Assembly (NCBI GenBank): GCA_002342685.1
Contig: DDQN01000023.1
Coordinates: 79,718-143,717 of the forward strand
DNA length: 64,000 nucleotides
Source: Vibrio sp. UBA2441
GTDB taxonomy: Bacteria > Pseudomonadota > Gammaproteobacteria > Enterobacterales > Vibrionaceae
Reading direction: 5' to 3'
Part shown: one piece after another, positions 36,098 through 45,222 of the stretch
Numbering within the stretch: position 1 is the first letter of the stretch
How the letters are laid out: every line of letters starts with the position of its first letter
Notes under the pieces: generated by a model
What the model saw: only the letters and a program-made list of their open reading frames with translations
Told to the model about the DNA's origin: nothing
The model's database searches: none
Made by a program: the position numbers and the translations under genes

Positions 36098-37492
36098 ATG
36101 ATTCAGTTTCCAGATAATTTTTTGTGGGGCGGTGCTATCGCCGCCAATCAGGTTGAAGGTTCTTATGACCTTGATGGCAAGGGGCTATCTACCTCAGATA
36201 TGCTCCCTTCAGGTATCCTTAGCCCTCATCAAACCCGCGAAGAACGAACGCCAGGCATTAAAGATTTAGCCATCGACTTTTACAACCGCTATCCGGAAGA
36301 TATTGTTCTATTTAAAGAGATGGGTTTTAACTGTTTACGGCTGTCACTGGCGTGGACCCGTATCTTCCCAAACGGCGATGAGCAGGAGCCAAACGAAGCA
36401 GGTCTGGCATACTACGACAAGATCTTTGATGAGCTGGCGAAACATGATATCCAGCCATTTGTTACCTTGTCTCACTACGAAATGCCTTACGCTCTGGTAG
36501 AAAACTATGGTGGCTGGGGCGACAGAAGGCTTATTGCGTTTTTTGAGCGTTATGTAACAACTGTATGCGAGCGTTACAAAGACAAGGTTAAGATGTGGCT
36601 GACCTTTAACGAGATCAATATGTCTCTGCATGCTCCCTTTACAGGCGTTGGTCTGCAGGAAAACGCCACTGAGCAGGAAATTTATCAGGCAATTCACCAC
36701 CAGTTGGTAGCGAACGCCAAAGCAGTTAAAACCTGTCAGCGTATTATTCAGGATGGAAAGATCGGTAATATGCTGCTCGGCTCTATCAATTATCCATTCA
36801 CTTGCAACCCTGATGATGTTATCGCTGCAATGCAGGAAAACAATAAGTGGCTGTTTTTTGGTGATGTGCAAACCCGTGGTAAATACCCTGGCTATATGCT
36901 GCGCTACTTCCGCGAGAATGACATAAAGATAAAAATGGAAGAGGGCGATCTTGAGAGTATCGCAAGCGCATCGGTCGATTTTATCTCATTTAGCTACTAC
37001 GCCAGCGGCTGCGCAAGTGCTGATCCAAAACAGCAAGAGGTAGGTAATATCGTCGACAGCGTACCAAACCCTTATCTGGAAAAGAGCCAGTGGGGCTGGC
37101 TAATCGACCCTAAGGGGCTTCGCATCCTGCTGAATTTCTTGTACGACCGCTACCAAAAGCCGCTGTTTATTGTTGAAAACGGGCTGGGAGCAAGAGACGA
37201 GATAAATGAGAATGGCGAGATACTGGATGATTACCGTATCGCTTATCTTAACGACCATCTTGTACAGGCAAGAGAAGCGTTAGCTGATGGGGTTGAACTG
37301 ATGGGCTTCACCAGTTGGGGGCCAATCGATCTTGTGGCTAACTCCACTGCGGAAATGAGCAAGCGCTATGGGTTTATCTACGTAGACCGTCATGATGACG
37401 GGACAGGCACCTTAGAGCGCAAACGTAAAAAGAGCTTTAACTGGTATCAGGAAGTGATAAGAACGAAAGGACATTCGCTGACAGTGCGCTAG
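36098..37492 (+). CDS. GH1 6-phospho-beta-glucosidase
   Basis: A 464-residue GH1 enzyme that hydrolyses phosphorylated beta-glucosides (cellobiose-6-P, salicin-6-P, arbutin-6-P) in the cytoplasm. The ATG at 36098 (MIQFPDNFLWGGAIAANQVE) has AGAGG upstream and matches the family start; an upstream ATG at 36047 only adds unrelated residues. Catalytic acid/base in LTFNEINMSL, nucleophile in FIVENGLGARDE. The phosphate-binding signature S-x5-K-x-Y is present as STAEMSKRYGF, which separates it from plain beta-glucosidases. A partner beta-glucoside PTS is expected but none is in the window. Ends with a strong hairpin at 37600. Confidence 0.92.
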   Translation: MIQFPDNFLWGGAIAANQVEGSYDLDGKGLSTSDMLPSGILSPHQTREERTPGIKDLAIDFYNRYPEDIVLFKEMGFNCLRLSLAWTRIFPNGDEQEPNEAGLAYYDKIFDELAKHDIQPFVTLSHYEMPYALVENYGGWGDRRLIAFFERYVTTVCERYKDKVKMWLTFNEINMSLHAPFTGVGLQENATEQEIYQAIHHQLVANAKAVKTCQRIIQDGKIGNMLLGSINYPFTCNPDDVIAAMQENNKWLFFGDVQTRGKYPGYMLRYFRENDIKIKMEEGDLESIASASVDFISFSYYASGCASADPKQQEVGNIVDSVPNPYLEKSQWGWLIDPKGLRILLNFLYDRYQKPLFIVENGLGARDEINENGEILDDYRIAYLNDHLVQAREALADGVELMGFTSWGPIDLVANSTAEMSKRYGFIYVDRHDDGTGTLERKRKKSFNWYQEVIRTKGHSLTVR

Positions 37493-37599
37493 TCAAATTC
37501 TTCGTGTATTAAGAATACGGGACACGCTAAGATTGAATTGCACCACCTAAAGCGTCTGAGCGTATATGAATCACTACAATTTATTAACCCGGACAACTG

Positions 37600-37631
37600 A
37601 GTAGCTCTTTTCGCCGGGCAAAAGAGCTACT
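37600..37631 (+). terminator. Hairpin between GH1 and malM (convergent genes)
   Basis: 12-bp perfect stem agtagctctttt / aaaagagctact, eight-base loop, followed by TGATTGGTTTTC. Probably ends GH1 transcription; may also protect the malM 3' end. Confidence 0.7.
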
Positions 37632-37692
37632 GATTGGTTTTCAAACTTAAATACTATAAAACTGATTAATTGGAGACTTATTATTGTGATGC

Positions 37693-38553
37693 TTATTGCT
37701 TATATGCATTCACTGCTTCCACAAACACGTCTTGAGCACCTTTTATATTCAAGGCTTTGGCTTCTTCTAATAGAGCAAGTGCTTTAGGAATGTCGTTACC
37801 TTGCACTGCTTTTTGAATGGCTGTTTTGTAGTAAGTGACCGTGTCTAAAGCAGCAGTTATCTTCACGTTATTCAACGATGTATTTTGCATTGGAATTTCT
37901 GGCGCTGCTGCACTTTTTTGTTTCTTTGAAAAAAAACTCTTGCTGCCCAACTCTCTTGCTGAAATTTTGACATCACCAAACTTCCGATGCTTAGCTACCG
38001 GATCAGGAATTTCAGGTGGGCTATTTCTCTTAGCTATCGCTATAGCTTTAGCTGGATGAATCAGTGTAGTTGTCTGCTTCAAATCATTTTGAGTTGTAAA
38101 AACCAATGCATGAACTTCAGTAATTGATAATGGTACATTGATAGTCACCAAGCCATGCAGAACTTCACCAGCCATAAAATCATTTCGATCATAATCAAAT
38201 GATTCAGAGTCAAACTCTCTAATTACATTAAAATCTTGATCATACAACGCTAAATTAGGAGCAAATACGCCCAATTTTTTTACAATACTACTAATTTCGA
38301 TCTCAATCGGATTACCGTTATTCGTAAACTTAAATGCTACGACATGACTGTTTATATAATTATTGTCTACGTGTTGACTATCTAACGTAAGTGAAGTTTT
38401 GATATCACTTGGTAATGAAACTGTAGTCCAATATAACTCCTCAATCCGTTCGACATTTGATTCACTTACATTAGTTGTCGAATCAAGCAGATGAGATGTA
38501 CCACATCCAGCAATGGCTAATGCTGCAACTATGATCGTTATCAGTCTATTCAT
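37693..38553 (-). CDS. malM: Maltose operon periplasmic lipoprotein MalM
   Basis: A 286-residue lipoprotein (MNRLITIIVAALAIAGCGTS, lipobox IAGC). MalM binds maltodextrins in the periplasm and accompanies LamB; its precise role is unsettled. Family-like parts are TVSLPSDIKTSLTLDSQHV near the N-terminus, a central beta-sandwich, and a C-terminal helical region YYKTAIQKAVQGNDIPKALA. The start MNRLI at 38553 has AGGA nine bases upstream; MNNMNRL at 38562 is the alternative. It follows lamB by 104 bases, the usual lamB-malM order, with a strong hairpin between that should reduce malM relative to lamB. Confidence 0.88.
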   Translation of the reverse strand: MNRLITIIVAALAIAGCGTSHLLDSTTNVSESNVERIEELYWTTVSLPSDIKTSLTLDSQHVDNNYINSHVVAFKFTNNGNPIEIEISSIVKKLGVFAPNLALYDQDFNVIREFDSESFDYDRNDFMAGEVLHGLVTINVPLSITEVHALVFTTQNDLKQTTTLIHPAKAIAIAKRNSPPEIPDPVAKHRKFGDVKISARELGSKSFFSKKQKSAAAPEIPMQNTSLNNVKITAALDTVTYYKTAIQKAVQGNDIPKALALLEEAKALNIKGAQDVFVEAVNAYKQ

Positions 38554-38609
38554 ATTATTCATTCCTATCTTCTTTTTTATCAATAACAAGGGCACGTAAG
38601 ACTACAACG

Positions 38610-38639
38610 AGAAATAGCCAGCATTCGCTGGCTATTTCT
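38610..38639 (-). terminator. lamB-malM intercistronic hairpin
   Basis: A 13-bp perfect stem agaaatagccagc / gctggctatttct with a four-base loop, 18 bases past the lamB stop. On the minus strand it is followed by CGTTG, not a U run, so it is more likely an RNA-stabilising element. Its AGCCAGC core recurs in the hairpin after glgX. Confidence 0.65.
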
Positions 38640-38657
38640 GTTCACGCTATTGGCTAA

Positions 38658-39998
38658 TTACCACCAAGCTTCAACATTCACACCAAACATCAAGTCATGA
38701 TTATCCACAGCTTGATCGCCAGTGTACTTACTTGCAAACACTCGAATTGCTGGTCTTGCCCAGATGCTTGATCCAGCTTGCCATTGTTGTGCGACAGTGA
38801 TTTTTTGAAGATTTTCTGACTCACTCATCCATGGGTCATCTTGTACATAATAACCACCTTCAAATACTGTACTCATTGTTTCTGTCCAGTAATAAGATGG
38901 GCGCACAACTATTGCGGCTCTGCTACCCGTTTTACCATCTCCATTTTCTAAACGTGAGTATGTTAGTGAGTAACCTAGATCCCAACTATCACCAGCAATC
39001 ACACCCCAATCGATGAATCGCATCGACTTTCTACCTTCTTGGCCTTGTTCCATATTATAACCAGAACCTAAGTGACCATTGATACCGTATCCATCCCACG
39101 CATACCCTTCAGTGGAGTACTGAGCTACTACCTTGTTAAATCCACCAAAGAAGTTACCCTGAGTATGCTCAACAGTTAAAGACAATCCTGTCTTGTCTAG
39201 GCCATAATCACCAACGTTACCAGTATTATTATCAATCGCATCTTTTTGTTTATCAGAATAAGACGGCTTAGCCGCTAACAAAATAAACTCTAGAGACCCA
39301 TTTTCATTTACATTCAAACCTGTATAACGTAAATCAATGGTATTCGCTGTTGAATATACTTGTTCACTTTCAAGCAATGCTCTTTCATCTACAGCAGTCG
39401 AAGTATCGTCAGCCGTAGCTAGAGGCGCTTTCCATTTGTGCTGAACAAGAGCAGCATGAAATTTACCAGGGCCAACTTCTACATTTTCAATACCGAAACC
39501 TTCACCCGAGTTATTTACATAGTAAAAATCTTGGATGTGGACATCTTTACGACCGTAATAGCGATTACCACCCCAAAGTTTCATGCCATTAGCCATAGAG
39601 TAATCAACCCAAGCCTCACGAAATGCAGCACGACCGCCAGTCCAAGGGTCATTGGCATCTGTACCAATTGCTTGAAAACTGTTACCACGACCATCTTTAC
39701 CGCCATCTTCTAATGAGCCATAAGCAACTAAAGTGTGAAGATTAAATGTTTCGCCGTCTTTATCGTAAAGTTTATTAGCATTTAATGATAATTCAGCATA
39801 TACATCACACTCATCTCCTAAACGACCGACTTTATGGGACGCTGGACCACCGTTACCATAACAATATGCAGAACCGCCATCTGCGTTCATACCAAAACCT
39901 GCGTTCATATATCCATGGAAATCTACTTCCGCAGCTAATGCTGAACCTGATAAAAGTGCTCCAGCCACTGCTACAGCAATCATGCTTACTTTTTTCAT
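38658..39998 (-). CDS. lamB: Maltoporin LamB
   Basis: A 446-residue outer-membrane trimeric porin for maltodextrins. A signal peptide (MKKVSMIAVAVAGALLSGSA) is followed by VDFHGYMNAGFGMNADGGSA, the first strand, and the sequence ends on an aromatic-rich strand FGVNVEAWW, as for porins. LamB marks: CDVYAELSLNANKLYDKDG, FREAWVDYSMANGMKLWGGN, RYYGRKDVHIQDFYYVNNSG. The start has CAGGAGTTAACGA upstream. Likely MalT-activated through the elements at 40183-40216 and co-transcribed with malM; divergent from glgX. Confidence 0.96.
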   Translation of the reverse strand: MKKVSMIAVAVAGALLSGSALAAEVDFHGYMNAGFGMNADGGSAYCYGNGGPASHKVGRLGDECDVYAELSLNANKLYDKDGETFNLHTLVAYGSLEDGGKDGRGNSFQAIGTDANDPWTGGRAAFREAWVDYSMANGMKLWGGNRYYGRKDVHIQDFYYVNNSGEGFGIENVEVGPGKFHAALVQHKWKAPLATADDTSTAVDERALLESEQVYSTANTIDLRYTGLNVNENGSLEFILLAAKPSYSDKQKDAIDNNTGNVGDYGLDKTGLSLTVEHTQGNFFGGFNKVVAQYSTEGYAWDGYGINGHLGSGYNMEQGQEGRKSMRFIDWGVIAGDSWDLGYSLTYSRLENGDGKTGSRAAIVVRPSYYWTETMSTVFEGGYYVQDDPWMSESENLQKITVAQQWQAGSSIWARPAIRVFASKYTGDQAVDNHDLMFGVNVEAWW

Positions 39999-40159
39999 TC
40001 GTTAACTCCTGAACGATTAATTATTCTTTATTTCCTATTTATTGGTTATCACTCGAAAGGCAGTTAACAAGCGTGACCAGATAAAGAGATAAGTTTGGGA
40101 TTCATTCCCGGTTTTGTTTCAACGTTAGGAATATTAAGCAAGTAATCGTGGGCTGACTT

Positions 40160-40260
40160 CCTCCGCCTCCGACTAATTTTCGGGGGAGTAGAAAGGCGTA
40201 GAAAATGGCGTAGAAAACAATTTTGAGGGTTCTGTCACTGAATTAGGGGGGAGTAACGGG
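40160..40260. promoter_or_regulatory. MalT-type box cluster in the lamB-glgX intergenic region
   Basis: The 438-base divergent region holds an inverse GGCGGAGGAAG (40159-40169), then ggagtagaaa and two ggcgtagaaa copies (40195-40204 and 40207-40216, 12 bases apart), then ggggggagtaacgg (40246-40259). The GGAGGA copy fits the known MalT core; the GGCGTAG copies match those before malP and malT. No other coding signal exists in 39999-40436. Control of both genes is inferred. Confidence 0.5.
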
Positions 40261-40436
40261 CTATTAGACTGAAAACTGCTATACAAAGTGTCAGACGTAT
40301 CAAGTTTTCACCAGTTTAGGGTATAAGAGTTTTTTTTAATTATTTTTATATGTAGCAATAAGGGTGTTGCCTTTATAGGACATCCCATTTACCTTAACGT
40401 TCATAAGATAAGTAAAAAAGTCTAAGAAATACTAAA

Positions 40437-42413
40437 ATGAATAAGACGCGAACACGACCGTATCCATTAGGTGCTACTTTAGATAGCCATGGATGTAATT
40501 TCTCAATATACGCGCCCAATGACAGAACCATCTCACTAGCATTGTTTGAGAACGAAAAAGATTATCAGCTATATCCGCTCACTCACGAATACGCGGGTAT
40601 AAGACACGCTTATATAGATAACATTAAGGCAGGACAAAAATACGGCTATGTGGTTGAAACCGACAAAGGCATACTGCTTCTGTCCGACCCTTATGCTAAA
40701 GCCATCGATAAGCCGCTAACCTATCAAGCACCTTTTTCCAACGAAAAGAGTTGGGGAATGAGTAAGTGTGTCGTTACCGACTCCTCTTTCGACTGGCAAG
40801 ACACTCATGCACCAAGGATCCCACGCGAAGAAACGGTTTTATTCGAAACACATGTAAAAGGGGTATCCAAGCTCAACCATGAAGTTAGCCCTGCAAAACA
40901 AGGCAACTACCTTGGCCTTGCCAGTGCTTCAATGCTGAAGTTCTATAAAGAACAGAATATTAATACACTTCAGTTACTGCCTGTTGCGGCCTGTATGCAT
41001 GAAGAACACCTGCTCAATATGGGAAAAACCAACTACTGGGGTTACAACCCATATCTCTTTATGGCGCCAGACCCTCGTTACGCGGTTCATGATGCCGTCA
41101 GAGAGCTGAAAACAGCAGTACGAGAACTACACAGAAATGGCATAGAGGTCATTCTTGATGTCGTTTATAACCACTCCGCAGAAGGTGGCGAAGGTGGCCC
41201 TACCTTCAACTTAAAAGCCCTAGATTCGAAATATTATATTAAACATGGTGCTCATTTTGCCAACTTTACTGGCTGTGGTAATACCTTAGACCTTACCCAC
41301 CAGCCAAGCTTAAACTTGGTCATGGACACGTTAAGATATTGGGTGGAAGAGTTCCATATCGATGGTTTTCGTTTCGACTTGGCGGCAACGTTAGGTAGGA
41401 ATGGCAATGACTTTAACTATCACTCCCCATTTTTTAAAGCCGTTGCACAAGACCCTGTGCTCCGCGAAGTCAAACTGATCGCGGAACCTTGGGACATTGG
41501 TCCAAATGGCTATCAGGTCGGCGGTTTTCCCGATGGCTGGAATGAGTGTAATGACAAATTCAGAGATATCACCCGCAGTTTCTGGCGCGGAGACCACGGT
41601 TTCTTAAAAGAATTTGCGACGCGTATAATGGGCTCACGTGATCTTTATAGTGCCAGCCGGTGGCCACAAAAGCTCACCATAAACTACATAACCTATCACG
41701 ATGGCTTCACCCTTCAGGATCTCGTTTCCTATAAACATAAGCATAACGAAGCCAACGGCGAAAATAACCACGATGGACATGGTGATAATCGCTCTGACAA
41801 CTATGGCAGTGAAGGTGAAACCGATAATGTACTGATTAAAGCCGTCAGAGAGAAACAAAAACGTAACTTTTTTGCCAGCTTGCTCTTCTCATTTGGCATA
41901 CCACATATTATGACCACTGATGTGCTATCGCATACACAGCAAGGAAACAATAATGCTTATTGTCAGGACAATGAAATCAGTTGGATTAACTGGCAACTAA
42001 CTTCGAGAAAAATGTTGTTCCAACGCTGGATCAGCGACATGGTTTCAGCCCGGCATAAATATATGCTTCCATTTATAAGAGCGTTTAGTGGCGAGCAGAG
42101 AAACCAAAACCGTGTGGGTTGGCGTCGCGCCGATGGAGAGCACATGGAGCATGATGACTGGAATAATCTCAACGCCGTTGCACTTCATCTAGGCATTGAA
42201 AAAAATGGGGACGAGCTAATTTATCTGATTAACCAATCGTCCGCACCAGCACGATTCAAACTGCCATCCAATAATGATCAAAATTGGTTAATGGTGTGTA
42301 ATACCAACCTAGATAAAGTGACGCATGAAACCTTAGACTACGATATGTTGTTAGCTCCTATGTCACTGGCTATTTTGCATGCTTCAACAGAGCCTAGTTC
42401 ACTTAACGTATAA
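40437..42413 (+). CDS. glgX: Glycogen debranching enzyme GlgX
   Basis: A 658-residue GH13 isoamylase-type enzyme that cleaves the alpha-1,6 linkage of short branches left by phosphorylase on glycogen (E. coli GlgX 657). An N-terminal CBM48 (YPLGATLDSHGCNFSIYAPN) precedes the barrel: VILDVVYNHSAEGGEGGPT, HIDGFRFDLAATLGRNG (nucleophile Asp), LIAEPWDIGPNGYQVGGFP (Glu), INYITYHDGFTLQDLVSYKH and GDNRSDNYGSEG. It is divergent from lamB and shares the regulatory region, which ties glycogen debranching to maltodextrin control. The ribosome site is weak. A hairpin follows at 42435. Confidence 0.94.
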   Translation: MNKTRTRPYPLGATLDSHGCNFSIYAPNDRTISLALFENEKDYQLYPLTHEYAGIRHAYIDNIKAGQKYGYVVETDKGILLLSDPYAKAIDKPLTYQAPFSNEKSWGMSKCVVTDSSFDWQDTHAPRIPREETVLFETHVKGVSKLNHEVSPAKQGNYLGLASASMLKFYKEQNINTLQLLPVAACMHEEHLLNMGKTNYWGYNPYLFMAPDPRYAVHDAVRELKTAVRELHRNGIEVILDVVYNHSAEGGEGGPTFNLKALDSKYYIKHGAHFANFTGCGNTLDLTHQPSLNLVMDTLRYWVEEFHIDGFRFDLAATLGRNGNDFNYHSPFFKAVAQDPVLREVKLIAEPWDIGPNGYQVGGFPDGWNECNDKFRDITRSFWRGDHGFLKEFATRIMGSRDLYSASRWPQKLTINYITYHDGFTLQDLVSYKHKHNEANGENNHDGHGDNRSDNYGSEGETDNVLIKAVREKQKRNFFASLLFSFGIPHIMTTDVLSHTQQGNNNAYCQDNEISWINWQLTSRKMLFQRWISDMVSARHKYMLPFIRAFSGEQRNQNRVGWRRADGEHMEHDDWNNLNAVALHLGIEKNGDELIYLINQSSAPARFKLPSNNDQNWLMVCNTNLDKVTHETLDYDMLLAPMSLAILHASTEPSSLNV

Positions 42414-42434
42414 GCATTTGAAAAATTGACAATT

Positions 42435-42470
42435 ATAGCCAGCAATATGAACTAACATCTTGCTGGCTAT
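42435..42470 (+). terminator. Hairpin after glgX
   Basis: 11-bp stem atagccagcaa / ttgctggctat, 14-base loop, then CAAGTCTCGTT. Shares the TAGCCAGC/GCTGGCTA core with the lamB-malM hairpin. Confidence 0.5.
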
Positions 42471-42524
42471 CAAGTCTCGTTACAATAAAAGGCCGGGAGT
42501 ATTCACCGTCTTCATTAGTTACCC

Positions 42525-43310
42525 TTATACTAGTGGGTACTCATGAAAGCCTAGTTGCTCAGAAATATTTTTACCCGCCTCCTGTAATAGGCGGACATAA
42601 TAGGATTTACGCTTACTATCAAAACGAATTGTTGGGAACGAGATCGAAACACCATAGATAATATTGCCAAATCGGTCATAGACAGGGGCGGCAACACAGT
42701 ACAACCCAGGTTCTTGCTCCTCATTATCTTCGGCATAGTGTTGCTGTTTAACCGTTTCTAACTCATCCAGCAATTGCTCTACATTTTCTAGCGTCTTATC
42801 TGTACTTTTCTTAAACTCAACCGTAGATAACGCATCTCTGACAAACTCCTCAGTATGCCCAGATAACAGCACTTTACCGATCGCGGTGGTATAAAGTGGG
42901 TTTCTGCGGCCAACTCTAGAGTGCATACGCAGACTATAGCTTGAATCAATTTTGTGGATATAAATAATTGAGCCTTCGTCCAGAGCACCTAAATGCACGG
43001 TTTCATTCGTTTGCTCAGAGATGAAGCGCATTTGCTTTTCAGCTAACTCAATAATATCTACATATTCAAGCGACTTTGCACCTAATTCAAACATTTTTAA
43101 AGTAAGCGAATATTTATCAGCCTCGCCCTCTTGAGAAACATAACCAAGAGATTTTAGTGTTTGAAGAAAACGGTAAGTGGTCGCTTTGGAGGTCATTAAC
43201 CTTTGAGATAGCTCAGAAACACCAATTTCTTTTTGTTGACCTAACGCTTCCAAAATACTAAATACTTTCAAAACCGAAGAAACGGCTTCTGGCTGTGTCG
43301 ATTTTGCCAT
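42525..43310 (-). CDS. kdgR: IclR-family repressor, KdgR type
   Basis: A 261-residue IclR regulator. The N-terminal winged helix (VSSVLKVFSILEALGQQKE, ELSQRLMTSKATTYRFLQTL) and the C-terminal effector domain (NETVHLGALDEGSIIYIHKI, YTTAIGKVLLSG) closely follow KdgR, the repressor relieved by 2-keto-3-deoxygluconate. I choose ATG 43310 (MAKSTQPEAV) with AAGG upstream. It is divergent from kduD, and a KdgR-like palindrome lies at 43443-43464 in between. It probably represses kduD, the isomerase gene and perhaps kdgK-eda. Confidence 0.88.
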   Translation of the reverse strand: MAKSTQPEAVSSVLKVFSILEALGQQKEIGVSELSQRLMTSKATTYRFLQTLKSLGYVSQEGEADKYSLTLKMFELGAKSLEYVDIIELAEKQMRFISEQTNETVHLGALDEGSIIYIHKIDSSYSLRMHSRVGRRNPLYTTAIGKVLLSGHTEEFVRDALSTVEFKKSTDKTLENVEQLLDELETVKQQHYAEDNEEQEPGLYCVAAPVYDRFGNIIYGVSISFPTIRFDSKRKSYYVRLLQEAGKNISEQLGFHEYPLV

Positions 43311-43442
43311 TATTCGAACCTTTTTATTATATTGTCGCCACATTATAACTCTCCAACTAAATTCTACCAGTAATTTCAAAATGGCCTTTCAAAAAATATG
43401 ACCCACTCTAATTGCAGTGCAAAAACATCGGCCCACAACAAC

Positions 43443-43464
43443 AAATTGAAACGCCATTTCATTT
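43443..43464. promoter_or_regulatory. Candidate KdgR operator before kduD
   Basis: The palindrome GAAACGCCATTTC within aaattgaaacgccatttcat has the GAAA-N5-TTTC core and A/T flanks of the enterobacterial KdgR box (GAAACRNTGTTTC). It is 110-131 bases before the kduD start. Confidence 0.5.
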
Positions 43465-43573
43465 TTTATTTGATTTGCCATTAGTTTTACTGCTATGCTC
43501 GTTTCATCAGAGGGACAACCTTCCTAACTCAGTCAACATAAACAGGATGCAAAGACGCATCGAGGAAAAATTT

Positions 43574-44335
43574 ATGATACTTGATTCATTTGATTTAAAA
43601 GGCAAAGTGGCAATTGTAACTGGATGTGATACAGGCTTAGGCCAAGGTATGGCGTTAGGGTTAGCTAGTGCAGGTTGTGATATTGTTGGTGTAAACATTG
43701 TTGAACCGACAGAAACGATTGAAAAAATGGCTGAGACTGGCCAAAAATTTATCGACGTACGTGCTAATTTAATGAAACTTGATGATATCCCTTCTATCGT
43801 AGACCGAGCGATAACTGAGTTAGGCCGCATCGATATTTTAGTGAACAACGCTGGTATTATTCGCCGAAACGACGCCGTCGATTTTAGTGAGCAAGACTGG
43901 GACGACGTTATGAACATTAACATTAAGTCAGTTTTCTTCATGTCTCAGGCCGTTGCCAAACAATTTATTGCTCAGGGCGAAGGTGGCAAAATCATTAATA
44001 TTGCTTCTATGCTTTCTTATCAGGGTGGCATCCGCGTTCCTTCATACACTGCCTCTAAAAGTGCAGTAATGGGCGTTACTCGTTTAATGGCCAACGAATG
44101 GGCAAAAGAAGGTGTTAATGTCAATGCGATAGCACCTGGCTATATGGCAACGAACAATACGACAGCACTGCGCGCCGATGAATCACGCAACCGAGAAATC
44201 CTCGACCGTATTCCTGCCAATCGCTGGGGTACACCTGAAGACGTAGCTGGCCCTTGTGTATTTCTGGCATCAAGTGCATCAAACTATATTAATGGCTATA
44301 CCATTGCCGTAGATGGCGGCTGGTTAGCTCGCTAA
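43574..44335 (+). CDS. kduD: 2-keto-3-deoxy-D-gluconate dehydrogenase-type reductase KduD
   Basis: A 253-residue short-chain dehydrogenase, the same length as E. coli KduD, that interconverts 2,5-diketo-3-deoxygluconate and KDG with NAD(P)H. Motifs: cofactor loop TGCDTGLGQGMALGLA (TGxxxGxG), NNAG in ILVNNAGIIRR, catalytic Ser in INIASMLSYQGG, YxxxK in VPSYTASKSAV, and the family's YMATNNTTALRAD. The ATG at 43574 has GAGGAAAAA upstream; an earlier in-frame ATG lacks support. First gene of the KDG cluster under KdgR. Confidence 0.93.
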   Translation: MILDSFDLKGKVAIVTGCDTGLGQGMALGLASAGCDIVGVNIVEPTETIEKMAETGQKFIDVRANLMKLDDIPSIVDRAITELGRIDILVNNAGIIRRNDAVDFSEQDWDDVMNINIKSVFFMSQAVAKQFIAQGEGGKIINIASMLSYQGGIRVPSYTASKSAVMGVTRLMANEWAKEGVNVNAIAPGYMATNNTTALRADESRNREILDRIPANRWGTPEDVAGPCVFLASSASNYINGYTIAVDGGWLAR

Positions 44336-44340
44336 ATATC

Positions 44341-44457
44341 AGTACAACCATTTACCATCCTACTAAGGATGAAAATGTTATTGGTGAAGAAACGAAAGTA
44401 ATTAAAGCCGGAGGGCTATTAGATAACTTTACGCCTATACGTAAAGATTTCGTATAA
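44341..44457 (+). pseudogene. C-terminal remnant of a KdgF-like cupin gene
   Basis: Between kduD and the isomerase an open frame without a start ends in GGLLDNFTPIRKDFV and stop at 44457. This matches the C-terminal end typical of KdgF cupins (L-D-x-FTP-x-R-x-DF), which convert unsaturated uronates to the linear keto form in the same pathway. Only the last ~20 codons are convincing; the rest is missing. The gene seems to have been deleted in place. Confidence 0.5.
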
Positions 44458-44509
44458 CCAATTCAAACTGTTTATGACAAATTTGCGGAATGCCCGTAAG
44501 GAACTAAAA

Positions 44510-45151
44510 ATGAAAATTGCATTAATGATGGAAAACAGCCAAGCAGGTAAAAACTCGGTTGTATTGAACGAACTAAACAAGGTTGTATCTGCTCAAGGTG
44601 ATTCCGTCTTTAACGTTGGTATGTCTGATGAAAACGACCACCATTTGACCTACATCCACCTTGGAATTATCGCTAGTATTCTAATTAACTCTAAATCCGT
44701 TGATTTTGTTGTCACTGGCTGCGGTACAGGTCAAGGCGCAATGATGTCTCTGAATATCCATCCAAATGTTGTATGTGGCTACTGCTTGGATCCATCTGAT
44801 GCATTCTTATTTAATCAAATCAACAACGGTAACGCACTTTCTCTAGCTTTTGCTAAAGGATACGGTTGGGGCGCAGAGTTGAATGTCGGTTATATCTTTG
44901 AAAAAGCGTTTACTACTGGTGCACGTGGTCAAGGCTACCCTCTAGAAAGGGCCGAACCTCAACAACGTAACGCTGCAATCCTAAACGATGTTAAAGCTGC
45001 TGTTGTTAAAGATAACTACCTTGATACCTTGCGCGCTATGGACCAAGAGCTTGTAAAAACGGCGGTATCTGGTGAAAGGTTTAAAGCTTGCTTCTTTGAA
45101 AACTGTCAGGTTGCAGAAATCGCTGACTATGTAAATGAGCTTTTAGCTTAA
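44510..45151 (+). CDS. RpiB/LacAB-family isomerase in the KDG cluster (probable uronate isomerase)
   Basis: A 213-residue sugar isomerase of the RpiB/LacA/LacB family: MENSQAGKNSVVLNELN at the start, and the catalytic cysteine in VVTGCGTGQGAMMSLNIHP, matching the CGTGxG of RpiB. RpiB proteins are ~150 residues; the extra ~60 C-terminal residues match those of the uronate-pathway branch (DhuI type), shown in streptococci to isomerise 4-deoxy-5-keto uronates. Sitting between kduD and kdgK, where kduI is usually found, it is the best candidate for that step. Start ATG 44510 has AAGGAAC upstream. A strong terminator follows at 45193. Confidence 0.8.
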   Translation: MKIALMMENSQAGKNSVVLNELNKVVSAQGDSVFNVGMSDENDHHLTYIHLGIIASILINSKSVDFVVTGCGTGQGAMMSLNIHPNVVCGYCLDPSDAFLFNQINNGNALSLAFAKGYGWGAELNVGYIFEKAFTTGARGQGYPLERAEPQQRNAAILNDVKAAVVKDNYLDTLRAMDQELVKTAVSGERFKACFFENCQVAEIADYVNELLA

Positions 45152-45192
45152 GTTTTGTTTCAGCTGTCTTATCGGGGTCAGCCTAACATTTT

Positions 45193-45222
45193 TGCCAGCT
45201 CAGAAATGAGCTGGCATTTTTT
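45193..45222 (+). terminator. Intrinsic terminator after the isomerase gene
   Basis: Perfect 10-bp stem tgccagctca / tgagctggca with a gaaa loop and six T. Separates kduD-isomerase from kdgK-eda. Confidence 0.9.

Noticed and set aside
36344..36871. 175-codon open frame on the minus strand
   Set aside because: Opposite the GH1 catalytic region; a shadow of biased codon use.
43507..43941. 144-codon open frame opposite kduD
   Set aside because: Antisense of a conserved dehydrogenase; composition is that of a shadow frame.
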